NCBI RefSeq assembly: GCF_003344625.1
Contig: NZ_QPKJ02000005.1
Coordinates: 496,001 to 560,000 of the forward strand
Length of the DNA: 64,000 bases
Reading direction: 5' to 3'
Source of the DNA: Solirubrobacter deserti
Lineage (GTDB): Bacteria; Actinomycetota; Thermoleophilia; Solirubrobacterales; Solirubrobacteraceae
Shown piece after piece: positions 1 through 8,034 of this stretch. Numbering within the stretch: the first letter of the stretch is position 1; every line of letters starts with the position of its first letter. The notes under the pieces were generated by a model. It made no database searches and was not told the DNA's origin. It saw only the letters and a list, made by a program, of their open reading frames with translations. Both the position numbers and the translations under genes were made by a program.

Positions 1-275
1 CACGGGTGCTCGCGCAGCCGGTCCATCAGCGCGTGGCCCCACTGGAACAGCCCGTCGCGCCACCCGTCGTACTCGAGCTCAGGGGCGACGCCGACCGCCC
101 GGTCGACCATCCGCCACACGAGCTCGTCCTTGCTGGCGACGTGCCGGTAGAGCGACATCGTCGTGAACCCGCAGCGCTTGGCGACTGTCGCCATCGAGAC
201 CGCGGCCAGCCCCTGCTCGTCCGCGATCGCGACCGCCGCCTCGACGATCTGCTCGACGTTCAACCCCCTTGCCAT
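1..275 (-). CDS. TetR-family transcriptional regulator, N-terminal part (cut by window edge)
   Basis: The first 91 or so codons of a TetR repressor are present; the C-terminal ligand-binding part lies outside the window. The reverse strand reads MARGLNVEQIVEAAV at the start, then a helix-turn-helix MATVAKRLGFTTMSLYRHV and KDELVWRMVDRAVG, the usual TetR N-terminal pattern. The ATG at 275-273 is the natural start. The gene is divergent from a DrrAB-type exporter whose start is only 30 bp away, with two palindromes in the gap. Inference: it represses the exporter and probably itself, released by the exported compound. Confidence 0.85.
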   Translation of the reverse strand, partial: MARGLNVEQIVEAAVAIADEQGLAAVSMATVAKRCGFTTMSLYRHVASKDELVWRMVDRAVGVAPELEYDGWRDGLFQWGHALMDRLREHP

Positions 276-282
276 AGCCGCA

Positions 283-316
283 GTGTATGCCGTACACTCT
301 TGTGTATGCCATACAC
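283..316. promoter_or_regulatory. Tandem operator palindromes of the TetR/exporter divergent promoter
   Basis: Two near-identical 15-bp palindromes sit 19 bp apart: GTGTATGCCGTACAC at 283-297 and GTGTATGCCATACAC at 302-316. The second is a perfect 6-3-6 inverted repeat and the first has one mismatch. The second covers the ATG (306-308) of the ABC ATPase gene. Two operators spaced close to two helical turns suit two repressor dimers on one DNA face. Binding by the adjacent TetR protein is inferred from position and symmetry. Confidence 0.75.
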
Positions 317-1133
317 AATCGAGGTCGAAGGTCTGAGGAAGCGCTTCGGGAACGCCACGGTCCTGGACGGCGTGGACCTGCAGGTGCAGGCCGGCGAGGT
401 GTTCGCGCTGCTCGGTCCGAACGGCGCCGGCAAGACGACGACCGTCCGCATCCTCACCACCCTGCTCGCCCCCGACGGCGGCACGGCGCGCGTCGCGGGC
501 CACCACGTCGTCCGCGAGCCGAACGCCGTCCGCGCCGCGATCAGCCTCACCGCCCAGGAGGCGGCGGTGGACGGCATGCTCACCGGCGCCGAGAACCTGC
601 GCATGATGGCCCGGCTGCGCGGCGCGCCGAAGGGCATCGCGGACGACCTGCTGGAGCGCTTCGACCTGGTCGAGGCCGCCGGCCGCCGGGTGGAGTCCTA
701 CAGCGGCGGCATGCGGCGCCGGCTCGACCTGGCGATGAGCCTGGTCCAGCGCCCGCAGGTGCTCTTCCTCGACGAGCCGACCACGGGCCTGGACCCCCGC
801 TCGCGACGCGCCGTCTGGGACGCCGTGACCACGCTCGCCGACGAGGGCGTGACCGTCCTGCTCACGACGCAGTACCTGGAGGAGGCCGACCGGCTCGCGC
901 AGCGGATCGCCGTGATCGACGGCGGTCGCGTGATCGAGCAGGGCACCGCCGCCGAGTTGAAGGCCCGGATCGCGAGCGAGGTGCTCGAGCTGCACTTCGC
1001 CGACCGCTCCCAGCGCATCCCGGTGAACGGTCCAGACGACGTCCGCCGCGCGCTGGAGGCCCACCCGGACGCCGAACGCATCGAGCTCCACCAACCGTCG
1101 CTGGACGACGTGTTCCTGGCGGTGACGCGATGA
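306..1133 (+). CDS. Daunorubicin-resistance-type ABC transporter, ATP-binding subunit (DrrA-like)
   Basis: A 275-residue ABC ATPase starting MPYTIEVEGL. Visible motifs are Walker A GPNGAGKTT at about 37-45, Q-loop near Q84, signature YSGGM at 132-136, Walker B VLFLDEP at 152-158 followed by TTGLDPRSR, and the H-loop region after LLTTQYLEEADR. The C-terminal QPSLDDVFL is typical of DrrA-type drug exporters. It powers efflux with the permease encoded next, which overlaps its stop by ATGA. The start at 306 lies inside an operator palindrome, so the transcript is probably leaderless or nearly so; an upstream in-frame extension has no family support. The substrate is unknown. Confidence 0.93.
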   Translation: MPYTIEVEGLRKRFGNATVLDGVDLQVQAGEVFALLGPNGAGKTTTVRILTTLLAPDGGTARVAGHHVVREPNAVRAAISLTAQEAAVDGMLTGAENLRMMARLRGAPKGIADDLLERFDLVEAAGRRVESYSGGMRRRLDLAMSLVQRPQVLFLDEPTTGLDPRSRRAVWDAVTTLADEGVTVLLTTQYLEEADRLAQRIAVIDGGRVIEQGTAAELKARIASEVLELHFADRSQRIPVNGPDDVRRALEAHPDAERIELHQPSLDDVFLAVTR

Positions 1134-1867
1134 CGGCCAGCCTCACCTTCGTCGGCCGCAGCCTGCGCCACAGCGTCCGCTCGATCGACGCGCTGCTGAC
1201 CGCCGTGCTGCTGCCCGTCGCGATCCTGCTCATGTTCGTCTACGTGTTCGGCGGCGCGATCGACGCCGGCGGGCGCTACGTCGACTACGTCGTGCCGGGG
1301 ATCATCGTGCTGTGCGCGGGCTTCGGCTCGGCGTCCACCGCGGTCGCCGTCGCGGTCGACATGACCACGGGCGTGATCGACCGCTTCCGCACGTTGCCGA
1401 TTCCGTCCGGCGCCGTGCTGACCGGCCACGTCACGGCGTCCGTGGCGCGCAACGTCGTCTCCACCAGCCTCGTGATCGCCGTCGCGCTGATCGCCGGCTT
1501 CCGACCCGAGGTCGACCCGGCGCGCTGGCTCGCCGCGGCCGCGCTGCTGCTCGCACTGATGGTCGCGATCAGCTGGATGGCGGCCGCGTTCGGGCTGCTC
1601 GCCAAGACGATCGAAGGCGCCAACGCGATCACGTTCGTCGCCGCCTTCGCGCCCTACGTGTCGAGCGCGTTCGTGCCCGCCGAGTCGATGCCCGCGGGCC
1701 TGCGGTGGGTCGCCGAGCACCAGCCCGTGACGCCGATCGCCGACTCGGTGCGCGCGCTCACGATGGGCACCCCGGTAGGCGACGAGCTGTGGATCGCGTT
1801 CGCCTGGTGCGCGGCGGGGATCGTCGTCGGACGCGCCGCGGCCGCCTACCTGTTCCGCCAGAATTGA
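1130..1867 (+). CDS. ABC-2 type exporter permease (DrrB-like)
   Basis: A 245-residue membrane protein of the ABC-2 permease family. About six hydrophobic segments are visible, the first around VLLPVAILLMFVYVFGG and later ones around VIAVALIAGF and LLLALMVAISWMAAAFGLLAK. The region FRTLPIPSGAVLTGH before the third segment matches the DrrB pattern, as does the C-terminal stretch HQPVTPIADSVRALTMG. Its ATG overlaps the TGA of the ATPase gene (ATGA at 1130-1133), which implies translational coupling. It forms the membrane channel of the TetR-controlled exporter. Confidence 0.92.
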   Translation: MTASLTFVGRSLRHSVRSIDALLTAVLLPVAILLMFVYVFGGAIDAGGRYVDYVVPGIIVLCAGFGSASTAVAVAVDMTTGVIDRFRTLPIPSGAVLTGHVTASVARNVVSTSLVIAVALIAGFRPEVDPARWLAAAALLLALMVAISWMAAAFGLLAKTIEGANAITFVAAFAPYVSSAFVPAESMPAGLRWVAEHQPVTPIADSVRALTMGTPVGDELWIAFAWCAAGIVVGRAAAAYLFRQN

Positions 1868-1871
1868 GCTG

Positions 1872-3086
1872 GTGCTCCGCGCCACACCGCAGGCCGTCCG
1901 CCGGCTCGCCATCCGCAACCAGCGCCTCGACGGCCCGCTCCCACGCCGCAAGGCGACACCCCAGGACCTGCTGGAGACGGTGCGCGCGCTGCGCTGCCTC
2001 CAGCTCGACCCGACCGCGGTCGTCGCCCGCAACCACCTGCTCGTGCTCTTCTCCCGCCACGGCGCGTTCGACGAGCGAGCGTTCGAGCAGCTCGCCTACG
2101 AGGACCGCGCGCTGTTCGAGTACTGGGCGCACGAGGCGTCCTACGTGCTCAGCGAGGACCTGCCGCTGCACGCGTGGGAGATGCGCCATTGGCCGCACGG
2201 CCGCGGCGGCGCGTGGCAACGGCGGGTGAACGCGTGGTACGGCAGCGAGGTGGGCCTGCGCGAGCACATCCTCGAGGTGCTGACCGAGGCCGGTCCGTCG
2301 CGCGCGACCGCGTTCGAGGACCGCGCGACCGTCGCGTGGGAGTCCGGCGGCTGGACGACCGGCCGCAACGTCTCGCGGATGCTGGACATGATGTGGGTGC
2401 GCGGCGTGGTCGGCATCTCCCGCCGCGAGGGCGCGCAGCGGGTCTGGGACCTGATGGAGCGCTGCCTGCCGGCCGAGGCGCCGCGCGAGCCGATCGAGGG
2501 CCGCGAGATCACGCGCCGGGCCGCGCCGCTGGCGATCAAGGCGCTCGGCGCCGCGCGCGTGCCGCACATCCGCGCCCACTTCACGCGCGGGCGCTACCCG
2601 GACCTGCCCGAGGTGCTCGCCGAGCTGCACCGCGAGGGCGTGATCGAGCCGCTGGCGGTGGAAGGGCTGGGCGAGGACTGGTGGATCTGCGCCGAGGACG
2701 TCGAGCGCCTGAATGACGACTTCAAGGGCCGCACCGTGCTCCTGAGCCCGTTCGACAACCTGCTGTGCGACCGCGCGCGCACCGAGGCGCTGTTCGGCTT
2801 CCACCACCGGCTCGAGATCTATGTGCCCAGGCCGAAGCGCCGCTGGGGCTACTTCGTGCTCCCGATCCTCGACGGCGACCGGCTCGTCGGCCGCGTGGAC
2901 CTCGCCATGGACCGCAAGCGGGACACGCTCGTCGCGCACACCGTCCACGCCGAGCCGAAGGTCCCGCGCGGCGCGCGGCTCCCGAAGGCGATCCGCCGCG
3001 AGCTCGAACGGCTCGCCGCGTGGCGGGGCGCGGCGAATCTGGAGATCCACGCCGCCCCGGAGGCCTGGCGCAGTACCTTTGCCTAG
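1872..3086 (+). CDS. Winged-helix DNA-binding protein of the YcaQ/AlkZ glycosylase family
   Basis: A 404-residue protein of the HTH_42 family, which includes the interstrand-crosslink DNA glycosylases E. coli YcaQ and Streptomyces AlkZ. The catalytic-type QLD motif lies at about residues 44-46 in CLQLDPTAVVARNH; QxD is the YcaQ-like form and QxQ the AlkZ form. The C-terminal block LSPFDNLLCDRARTE followed by FGFHHRLEIYVP is also diagnostic. It starts at GTG 1872, four bases after the permease stop, so it may be read through from the exporter operon. Next to a drug exporter, a role in repairing DNA damaged by the same compound is possible but is inference. Confidence 0.85.
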   Translation: MLRATPQAVRRLAIRNQRLDGPLPRRKATPQDLLETVRALRCLQLDPTAVVARNHLLVLFSRHGAFDERAFEQLAYEDRALFEYWAHEASYVLSEDLPLHAWEMRHWPHGRGGAWQRRVNAWYGSEVGLREHILEVLTEAGPSRATAFEDRATVAWESGGWTTGRNVSRMLDMMWVRGVVGISRREGAQRVWDLMERCLPAEAPREPIEGREITRRAAPLAIKALGAARVPHIRAHFTRGRYPDLPEVLAELHREGVIEPLAVEGLGEDWWICAEDVERLNDDFKGRTVLLSPFDNLLCDRARTEALFGFHHRLEIYVPRPKRRWGYFVLPILDGDRLVGRVDLAMDRKRDTLVAHTVHAEPKVPRGARLPKAIRRELERLAAWRGAANLEIHAAPEAWRSTFA

Positions 3087-3779
3087 ATGAGCGAGGACGG
3101 GGCGGCACTGCCGCGCAAGGCCGAGCCGCCGCCACCCGCGCTCCCGTGGGAGGGTCGCGCGCAGCCCGCCGACAAGTTCCTGCTCGGCGCGATCATGGCC
3201 AGCGGGCTCTACCTGCTGGCGCTGATGCCGCTGACGCCGACGCTGCTCGCGCACCCGTGGATCCTCGTCCTGCTCAAGGGCTCGGCGTCCGGGATGGTGA
3301 CGCTGGGCGGGATGGTGCGGATCGGCGAGGCGTCGCTGCCGCTGGTGATCCTCGTCTCGATCCCCGGGATGATGATGTTCGACTGGCTGTACTGGTGGGC
3401 CGGCCGGCGGTGGGGCAAGCGCGCGATCGACGTCTTCATCGGCAACCACCCGAAGGCCGAGAAGCGCGCGCAAAGGCTCGAACGGCTGACCAAACGCTTC
3501 GGCTGGGCGGCGATCATCATCGCCTACTTCCAGCCCGTCCCGAACGTGCTGATCTACGCCGCCGCGGGCTGGACGCGCATGCGGCTGTGGGTGTTCCTGC
3601 TGCTGGACCTGATCGGCTCAGGCCTGTGGATCGGCCTCTGCATCGGGCTCGGCTACGCGATGGGGCAGGACGCGGTGGACATCGCGAAGGCGATCTCCCG
3701 CTACGGGCTCTACCTCGGCCTCGGGTTGATCGTCGTGGTGTTCGTGCGCCAGTACTACGTGGCCAGCAAGCGGACCTAG
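3087..3779 (+). CDS. DedA-family (VTT domain) membrane protein
   Basis: A 230-residue DedA/VTT-domain protein. It has a charged proline-rich N-terminus, about five membrane segments, the re-entrant motif around FDWLYWWAGRRWGKRAI, and the second conserved block FGWAAIIIAYFQPVPNVLIYAAAG (the family pattern is F.r..PgvR..v...AG; here the usual Arg is Asn). DedA proteins act in lipid transport and in maintaining membrane potential. The ATG at 3087 directly follows the previous stop codon with no spacing. Its TAG stop shares bases with the stop of the convergent Hpt gene. Confidence 0.8.
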   Translation: MSEDGAALPRKAEPPPPALPWEGRAQPADKFLLGAIMASGLYLLALMPLTPTLLAHPWILVLLKGSASGMVTLGGMVRIGEASLPLVILVSIPGMMMFDWLYWWAGRRWGKRAIDVFIGNHPKAEKRAQRLERLTKRFGWAAIIIAYFQPVPNVLIYAAAGWTRMRLWVFLLLDLIGSGLWIGLCIGLGYAMGQDAVDIAKAISRYGLYLGLGLIVVVFVRQYYVASKRT

Positions 3780-4069
3780 TCCGCTTCGATCTGCGCGCGC
3801 AGCTTCTCGACCGCGGCGCAGACGGCGTCCCGGTCACCCGCCTCCAGGGCGACCTCCGCCGCGCGCGCCGAGTCCGACGCCACGGGGCGGCCGAAGGTCC
3901 CCAGCGTGCCGACCAGCGTGTGCGCCTGCAGCAGCGCCGTCTCACGCTCGGGGTCCCGCAGGTCGGCGGCCACAGCGGCCTCCAGCGCTTCCACCCGCGC
4001 GAGCAGCCGCGGCCGCGCGTTCGCCCACATCGCCGCGATCACGGCCTGCAGCTCGTCCGTCTCCTGCAT
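3776..4069 (-). CDS. Histidine-containing phosphotransfer (Hpt) protein
   Basis: A 97-residue, all-helical Hpt domain. The phosphoacceptor is His50 in LLQAHTLVGTLGTFG, matching the consensus H.LkG.a...G. It has no other domain. It is divergent from the GAF-PAS histidine kinase at 4094, 24 bp away, whose own receiver-like tail lacks the acceptor aspartate, and a stand-alone response regulator follows that kinase. Inference: the three form a phosphorelay in which this protein carries phosphate between partners. Confidence 0.82.
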   Translation of the reverse strand: MQETDELQAVIAAMWANARPRLLARVEALEAAVAADLRDPERETALLQAHTLVGTLGTFGRPVASDSARAAEVALEAGDRDAVCAAVEKLRAQIEAD

Positions 4070-4093
4070 CCCGACGGATGGTAGGCGGGTAGC

Positions 4094-5896
4094 GTGTCGA
4101 TCGTGGCTGCAGCAGGGACTTTGGAGGCTGACCGGCTCAGCGCTCTACAGGCGCTGAACATTCTCGACACGCCCCCGGAGGAGCGCTTCGACCGTCTCAC
4201 CCGGATCGCCTCCGCGGCGTTCGACGTGCCGATCGCGCTCGTGTCACTCGTCGACGAGGAACGTCAGTGGTTTAAGTCGTGCATCGGGCTGACGGGGAGC
4301 GAAGACGACCGTGCCGTGTCGTTCTGCTCGATCGCGATCGAGAGCCCGCAGCCGCTGGTGATCCCCGACACCCACCTCGATCCGCGGGTCGCGCACATGC
4401 GGGTGGTGACCGGTCCGCCGTACCTGCGCTTTTACGCAGGCGTACCAATCACGACCGCGACCGGTTTCCGAGTCGGCACTGTGTGCATCGCCGACACCAA
4501 GCCGCGTCAACTTGGCGCGACCGAGATCGCGCTGCTGCGCGACATCGCCCGGATCGCGGAGGACGAGCTCAACCACAAGGACCTCTCCGAGGCACTCGCC
4601 AGCTGGCGTGAGAGCGAGCAGCGGTTCCGGGCGGTCTTCCACGAGGCCGCGATCGGCATGACGATGGTCGACGAGAGCGGCCGGATCGTCGAGGCGAACC
4701 GGGCGTTCGCGGCCATGATCGAGATCCCCGCCGGCGAGCTGCGCGGGGTCCCCGTGTCCGCGATCACGCATCCGGCCGACCGCGGGGGCGACAACGTCGA
4801 CAAGCTCTTCAGCGGTGAACTCGACCGCTACCGGCGCGAGAAGCGCTACGTGCGGCCGGACGGCACCTGGTTCTGGGCGGCGCTGACGGCCTCGATCCTG
4901 CGCGACCGCGATGGGCGGCCGGACGTGACGATCGGGATGGTCGAGGACATCTCCGAGCGCAAGGAGGTCGAGCGCCTCAAGGACGAGCTCGTGTCCGTCG
5001 TCGGGCACGAGCTCAAGACGCCGCTCACCTCCATCCGCGGCTCGCTCGGCCTGCTCGAGGCGGGCGTCGCGGGCGAGCTGTCGGTCGAGGCCGCCGACAT
5101 GGTGCGGATCGCGCGCGAGAACACCGAGCGGCTCACGCGCCTGGTCGAGGAGACGCTGGACCTCGAGCGCCTGCACGCCGGCCGCGTGGAGCTCGAGGTG
5201 CGCAGCGTCACGCCCGTCGACCTGCTCGCGGCCACGGCGCAGGTCGTCCAGCCCGTGGCGGACGCGGCCGGCGTCGCGCTCGAGTGGCAGGCGCCTGGGG
5301 ACCTGGAGCTGTTCGTGGACCCCGATCGGATCGTCCAGGCGCTGGTGAACCTCGTCGGCAACGCGATCAAGTTCTCGCCACCCGGCGCGTCCGTGCGCAC
5401 GATGGTCAAGGCGCACGGCGCCAACGTGCTGATCTCGGTCATGGACGAAGGGCGCGGCATCCCGCCCGAGCAGCTGGAAGCGGTGTTCGAGCGCTTCCGC
5501 CAGGTCGACGCGTCCGACCATCGCGAGAAGGGCGGCACCGGCCTCGGGCTGCCGATCTCGCGCGCGATCATCGAGCAGCACGCGGGCCGCATCTGGGCCG
5601 AGAGCGAGCCCGGGGCGGGCGCGACGTTCCGGATCACGCTGCCGCTGCCGCAGGGCAAGCCGCCGGTCGCCGTCTACGACCGGCGCGCGCCGCGGCGCGC
5701 TCAGCTCGCGCGCGCCGTGCGCCGGCTCGGGCGCCGCGTGGAGACGTTCGACGACCCGGAGGTGCTGGCCGAGGCGGAGGGCTTCGCGCTCGTGCTCGTC
5801 TCCGGCGCCGGGCTCGACGGCGTCGAGCTCGACCTCCCGGTGGTGAAGGTGGACGCCGAGAACCTGGACGCCTCGGTGGCGGAGGCGCTGGCTTGA
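4094..5896 (+). CDS. GAF-PAS sensor histidine kinase with C-terminal pseudo-receiver
   Basis: A 600-residue soluble sensor kinase. Domains in order: GAF (about 30-160), PAS (about 175-290, ending GMVEDISERK), HisKA with His305 in SVVGHELKTPLTS, HATPase with N box NLVGNAIKFSPPG at about 419-431, DEGRGIP, and GTGLGLPIS. The last 75 residues or so (from about 525) run VAVYDRRAP, then FALVLVSGAGLDG, then LPVVKVDAE. This resembles a receiver fold, but the acidic pair and the acceptor Asp are missing. No transmembrane segment is seen, so the signal is probably cytoplasmic. It starts at GTG 4094, and its stop overlaps the TTG start of the downstream response regulator. Confidence 0.9.
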   Translation: MSIVAAAGTLEADRLSALQALNILDTPPEERFDRLTRIASAAFDVPIALVSLVDEERQWFKSCIGLTGSEDDRAVSFCSIAIESPQPLVIPDTHLDPRVAHMRVVTGPPYLRFYAGVPITTATGFRVGTVCIADTKPRQLGATEIALLRDIARIAEDELNHKDLSEALASWRESEQRFRAVFHEAAIGMTMVDESGRIVEANRAFAAMIEIPAGELRGVPVSAITHPADRGGDNVDKLFSGELDRYRREKRYVRPDGTWFWAALTASILRDRDGRPDVTIGMVEDISERKEVERLKDELVSVVGHELKTPLTSIRGSLGLLEAGVAGELSVEAADMVRIARENTERLTRLVEETLDLERLHAGRVELEVRSVTPVDLLAATAQVVQPVADAAGVALEWQAPGDLELFVDPDRIVQALVNLVGNAIKFSPPGASVRTMVKAHGANVLISVMDEGRGIPPEQLEAVFERFRQVDASDHREKGGTGLGLPISRAIIEQHAGRIWAESEPGAGATFRITLPLPQGKPPVAVYDRRAPRRAQLARAVRRLGRRVETFDDPEVLAEAEGFALVLVSGAGLDGVELDLPVVKVDAENLDASVAEALA

Positions 5897-6249
5897 GCTA
5901 CCTGCTGCTCGTGGACGACGAGCCCGACATCCGCGCGATCGCGAAGATGGCGCTCGAGCGCGTCGGCGGCTGGGACGTGACCGTCGCGGGGTCGGCGGCG
6001 GAAGCGGTGCGGGCGGCGTCGGCGGCGCGGCCGGCCGTCGTCCTGCTTGACGTGATGATGCCCGACACCGACGGCCCGGCCACGCTCGAGCAGCTGCGCC
6101 CGCTGCTCGGCGACGACGTGCCGGTGATCTTCCTCACGGCCAAGGGCGAGGACGACACGCTGTTGGCGCTGGGCGCGGCGGGCGTGATCGCGAAGCCGTT
6201 CGACCCGATCTCGCTGCCGCGCGAGGTCGCGGCGATCACCGCGCGCTGA
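5893..6249 (+). CDS. Single-domain response regulator (receiver only)
   Basis: A 118-residue receiver domain without an output domain. It has the acidic pair D8/D9 (LLLVDDEPDIR), acceptor D53 (LLDVMMPDTDGP), Thr82 (FLTAKGE) and Lys101 (IAKPFDP), so it should be phosphorylatable. The start is TTG at 5893, overlapping the kinase TGA as TTGA, which implies coupled translation. Likely partners are the kinase at 4094 and the Hpt protein at 3776. The 3' end overlaps the convergent fumarylacetoacetase gene by 14 bp. Confidence 0.9.
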   Translation: MSYLLLVDDEPDIRAIAKMALERVGGWDVTVAGSAAEAVRAASAARPAVVLLDVMMPDTDGPATLEQLRPLLGDDVPVIFLTAKGEDDTLLALGAAGVIAKPFDPISLPREVAAITAR

Positions 6250-7285
6250 CGATCGTCCCGCGCACGGCGCCGAGCTCGATCGTGCCCGCGCGGCCGCGCA
6301 GCGTCACCGTGTCGCCGTCGTCGAGGTAGGGCCCGCCCGCTTCCAGCAGGCACCCGTAGGTGCCGGGTTCGGGGCCGGAGATGGTGCCCGACGCGAACAG
6401 GTCGCCGGGGCGGACGGCGGCGCCGTTGACCGTCGCGTGCGCGAGCTGTTGGGGGAACGTCCAGTACAGGCTGCGCGCGTTCCCGCGGGTGACGACGGTC
6501 CCGCTCACCTCGACCTCGAGGTCGATGTCGAGCGCCCAGTCACCGGTGGTGCGCAAGTACTCGTCAGGCTCCGGGTCCTGCTCGCGCGCCGGAACCAGGT
6601 ACGGCTCGAGCGCAGCCAGCGGCGTGACCCAGGCCGAGATGCTGGTGGCGAACGACTTGCCCGTCAGCGGCCCGAGCGGGCGGTACTCGAAGCGCTGCAG
6701 GTCGCGCGCGCTCCAGTCGTTGACGAGCACGAAGCCGAAGACGTGATCGCGCACGTCGCTCGCCGGGATCGGGCAGCCGAGGTGCTTGCCGGGGCCGGTG
6801 ACGAAGCCCAGCTCGAGCTCGAAGTCCAGCTCCTCGGTCGGCCCGTAGCTCGGCCGCAGCCCGTGCGGGCGCACGATGTCGCTACCGGAGACGACGATCG
6901 ACCCGGCGCGCCCGTGGTAGCCGATCGGCAGCGCCTTCCACGCGGGTGGCAGCGGGTCGTCCGGCCGGAACCGCCTGCCCACGTTGGTCGCGTGCTCGAG
7001 CGAGGAGTAGAAGTCGACGTAGTCGCCCACCGCGAGCGGCAGCTCGAGCTCGTAGATCGCCTGCAGCTCGACGGTGCCAGCCTCCAGCACGCGCGTGACC
7101 TTCTCGCGCACGTCCTCCCACACGGGCCGGCCGAGCGCCAGGAAGGGGTTGAGCGTCGGGTAGTCGAACACGGGCGGGAGCCCGGGCACCGTGCTGAGGT
7201 CGAGTACGTGGTCCTCGTAGCGGACGACGCAGTGCCCGTCGACGACGCCGTAGGGCAGATGGTCGAGCCCGAAGCCGCTGCTCAT
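6236..7285 (-). CDS. fahA: Fumarylacetoacetase
   Basis: A 349-residue FAA-hydrolase family enzyme that splits fumarylacetoacetate into fumarate and acetoacetate, the last step of tyrosine breakdown. The signature DFYSSLEHATNVGRRFRP includes the likely catalytic His98 (His133 in the mammalian enzyme). The metal-site regions LDFELELGFVTGPG and HVFGFVLVNDWSARDLQ follow, with GPLTGKSFATSISAWVTPL. It is shorter than the roughly 420-residue eukaryotic enzyme at the N-terminal SH3-like part. Its ATG overlaps the stop of the upstream GNAT gene (ATGA). No other tyrosine-degradation gene is nearby. Confidence 0.92.
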   Translation of the reverse strand: MSSGFGLDHLPYGVVDGHCVVRYEDHVLDLSTVPGLPPVFDYPTLNPFLALGRPVWEDVREKVTRVLEAGTVELQAIYELELPLAVGDYVDFYSSLEHATNVGRRFRPDDPLPPAWKALPIGYHGRAGSIVVSGSDIVRPHGLRPSYGPTEELDFELELGFVTGPGKHLGCPIPASDVRDHVFGFVLVNDWSARDLQRFEYRPLGPLTGKSFATSISAWVTPLAALEPYLVPAREQDPEPDEYLRTTGDWALDIDLEVEVSGTVVTRGNARSLYWTFPQQLAHATVNGAAVRPGDLFASGTISGPEPGTYGCLLEAGGPYLDDGDTVTLRGRAGTIELGAVRGTIVSAR

Positions 7286-7950
7286 CCGAGCGGCACCGCG
7301 ATCTCGATCACGCTGCCGTCACGGCCGGTGACCGTGACCTCGCCGAGCCGGCGGAAGAGCTTGAGCATGGCCTCATTGTCGGCGAACAGCAGCGCGGTGA
7401 AACAGCGGATGCCATTCTCGAGCGCGCGGTCGCGCAGCTGGCGCAGCAGCTTGTCGCCGAGCCCGCGACCCTGCCAGGCATCGGCCACGACCAGCGCCGC
7501 CTCCGCGACGTGGGGCCGCTCACCGTCGCGCACGTACCGCGCCACGCCCACCGCCTTGCGCGAGGCGGCGTCGAGGGCGCCGATGGCCTCGTGGTCGACG
7601 TGGTCGATCTCGGTGAAGAACGCCAGCTCCTGCACGTTCAGCGCCGGCCGCGACGCCAGGAAGCGTCCCCGGACGGACGCCGGCGAGAGGTCGCTGAAGC
7701 CGGCGACGAACAGCGGCTTGTCGTCGGGCCGGACCGCGCGGATGAGCACTTCCGACTCGTCCTTGAGGATCGCGTGCTCGACCGTGTCCTCGCGCGCGAG
7801 CCCGCGCTCGTACGCGGCCGCGGCGGCTTCCGCCTCCTCCTCGGTGTCGTGCCGGGACACCGGCGCCGCCTCCCCGCGAATGCGCACGAAGTACCCGCCC
7901 GCGGGGCTCGGCTCGACGTAGCAGCGCACGGCGACCCAGGGTAGGGACAC
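7282..7950 (-). CDS. GNAT-family N-acetyltransferase with N-terminal extension
   Basis: About 222 residues if started at GTG 7950; GTG 7929 would give 215. The C-terminal two-thirds is a GNAT domain: EVLIRAVRPDDKPLFVAGF opens it, and the acetyl-CoA-binding motif A is ALVVADAWQGRGLGDKLLRQL (Q/R-x-x-G-x-G/A). The N-terminal 60 residues (RCYVEPSPAGGYFVRIRGE, then an acidic Ala-rich helix) are unassigned. Longer upstream in-frame sequence lies inside the divergent gene and looks non-coding. It is the first gene of a two-gene unit with fumarylacetoacetase. The substrate is unknown; similar GNAT domains acetylate protein lysines. Confidence 0.8.
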   Translation of the reverse strand: MSLPWVAVRCYVEPSPAGGYFVRIRGEAAPVSRHDTEEEAEAAAAAYERGLAREDTVEHAILKDESEVLIRAVRPDDKPLFVAGFSDLSPASVRGRFLASRPALNVQELAFFTEIDHVDHEAIGALDAASRKAVGVARYVRDGERPHVAEAALVVADAWQGRGLGDKLLRQLRDRALENGIRCFTALLFADNEAMLKLFRRLGEVTVTGRDGSVIEIAVPLG

Positions 7951-7995
7951 GGCGCCTCTGCCCGAACGGACGCCCGTCCACCCGTCCAGAGGGGC

Positions 7996-8025
7996 TTGAC
8001 AGACCGAGGGCCATTGAAAGACGAT
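7996..8025 (+). promoter_or_regulatory. Candidate sigma-70-type promoter of the secreted-protein gene
   Basis: TTGACA at 7996-8001 matches the -35 consensus. Eighteen bases later, GACGAT (8020-8025) is a weak fit to the actinobacterial -10 TAnnnT. Transcription would begin near 8032, just before the TTG codon at 8035. This also argues against using the TTG at 7996 as a start codon. Confidence 0.45.
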
Positions 8026-8034
8026 CGGGGTGGT

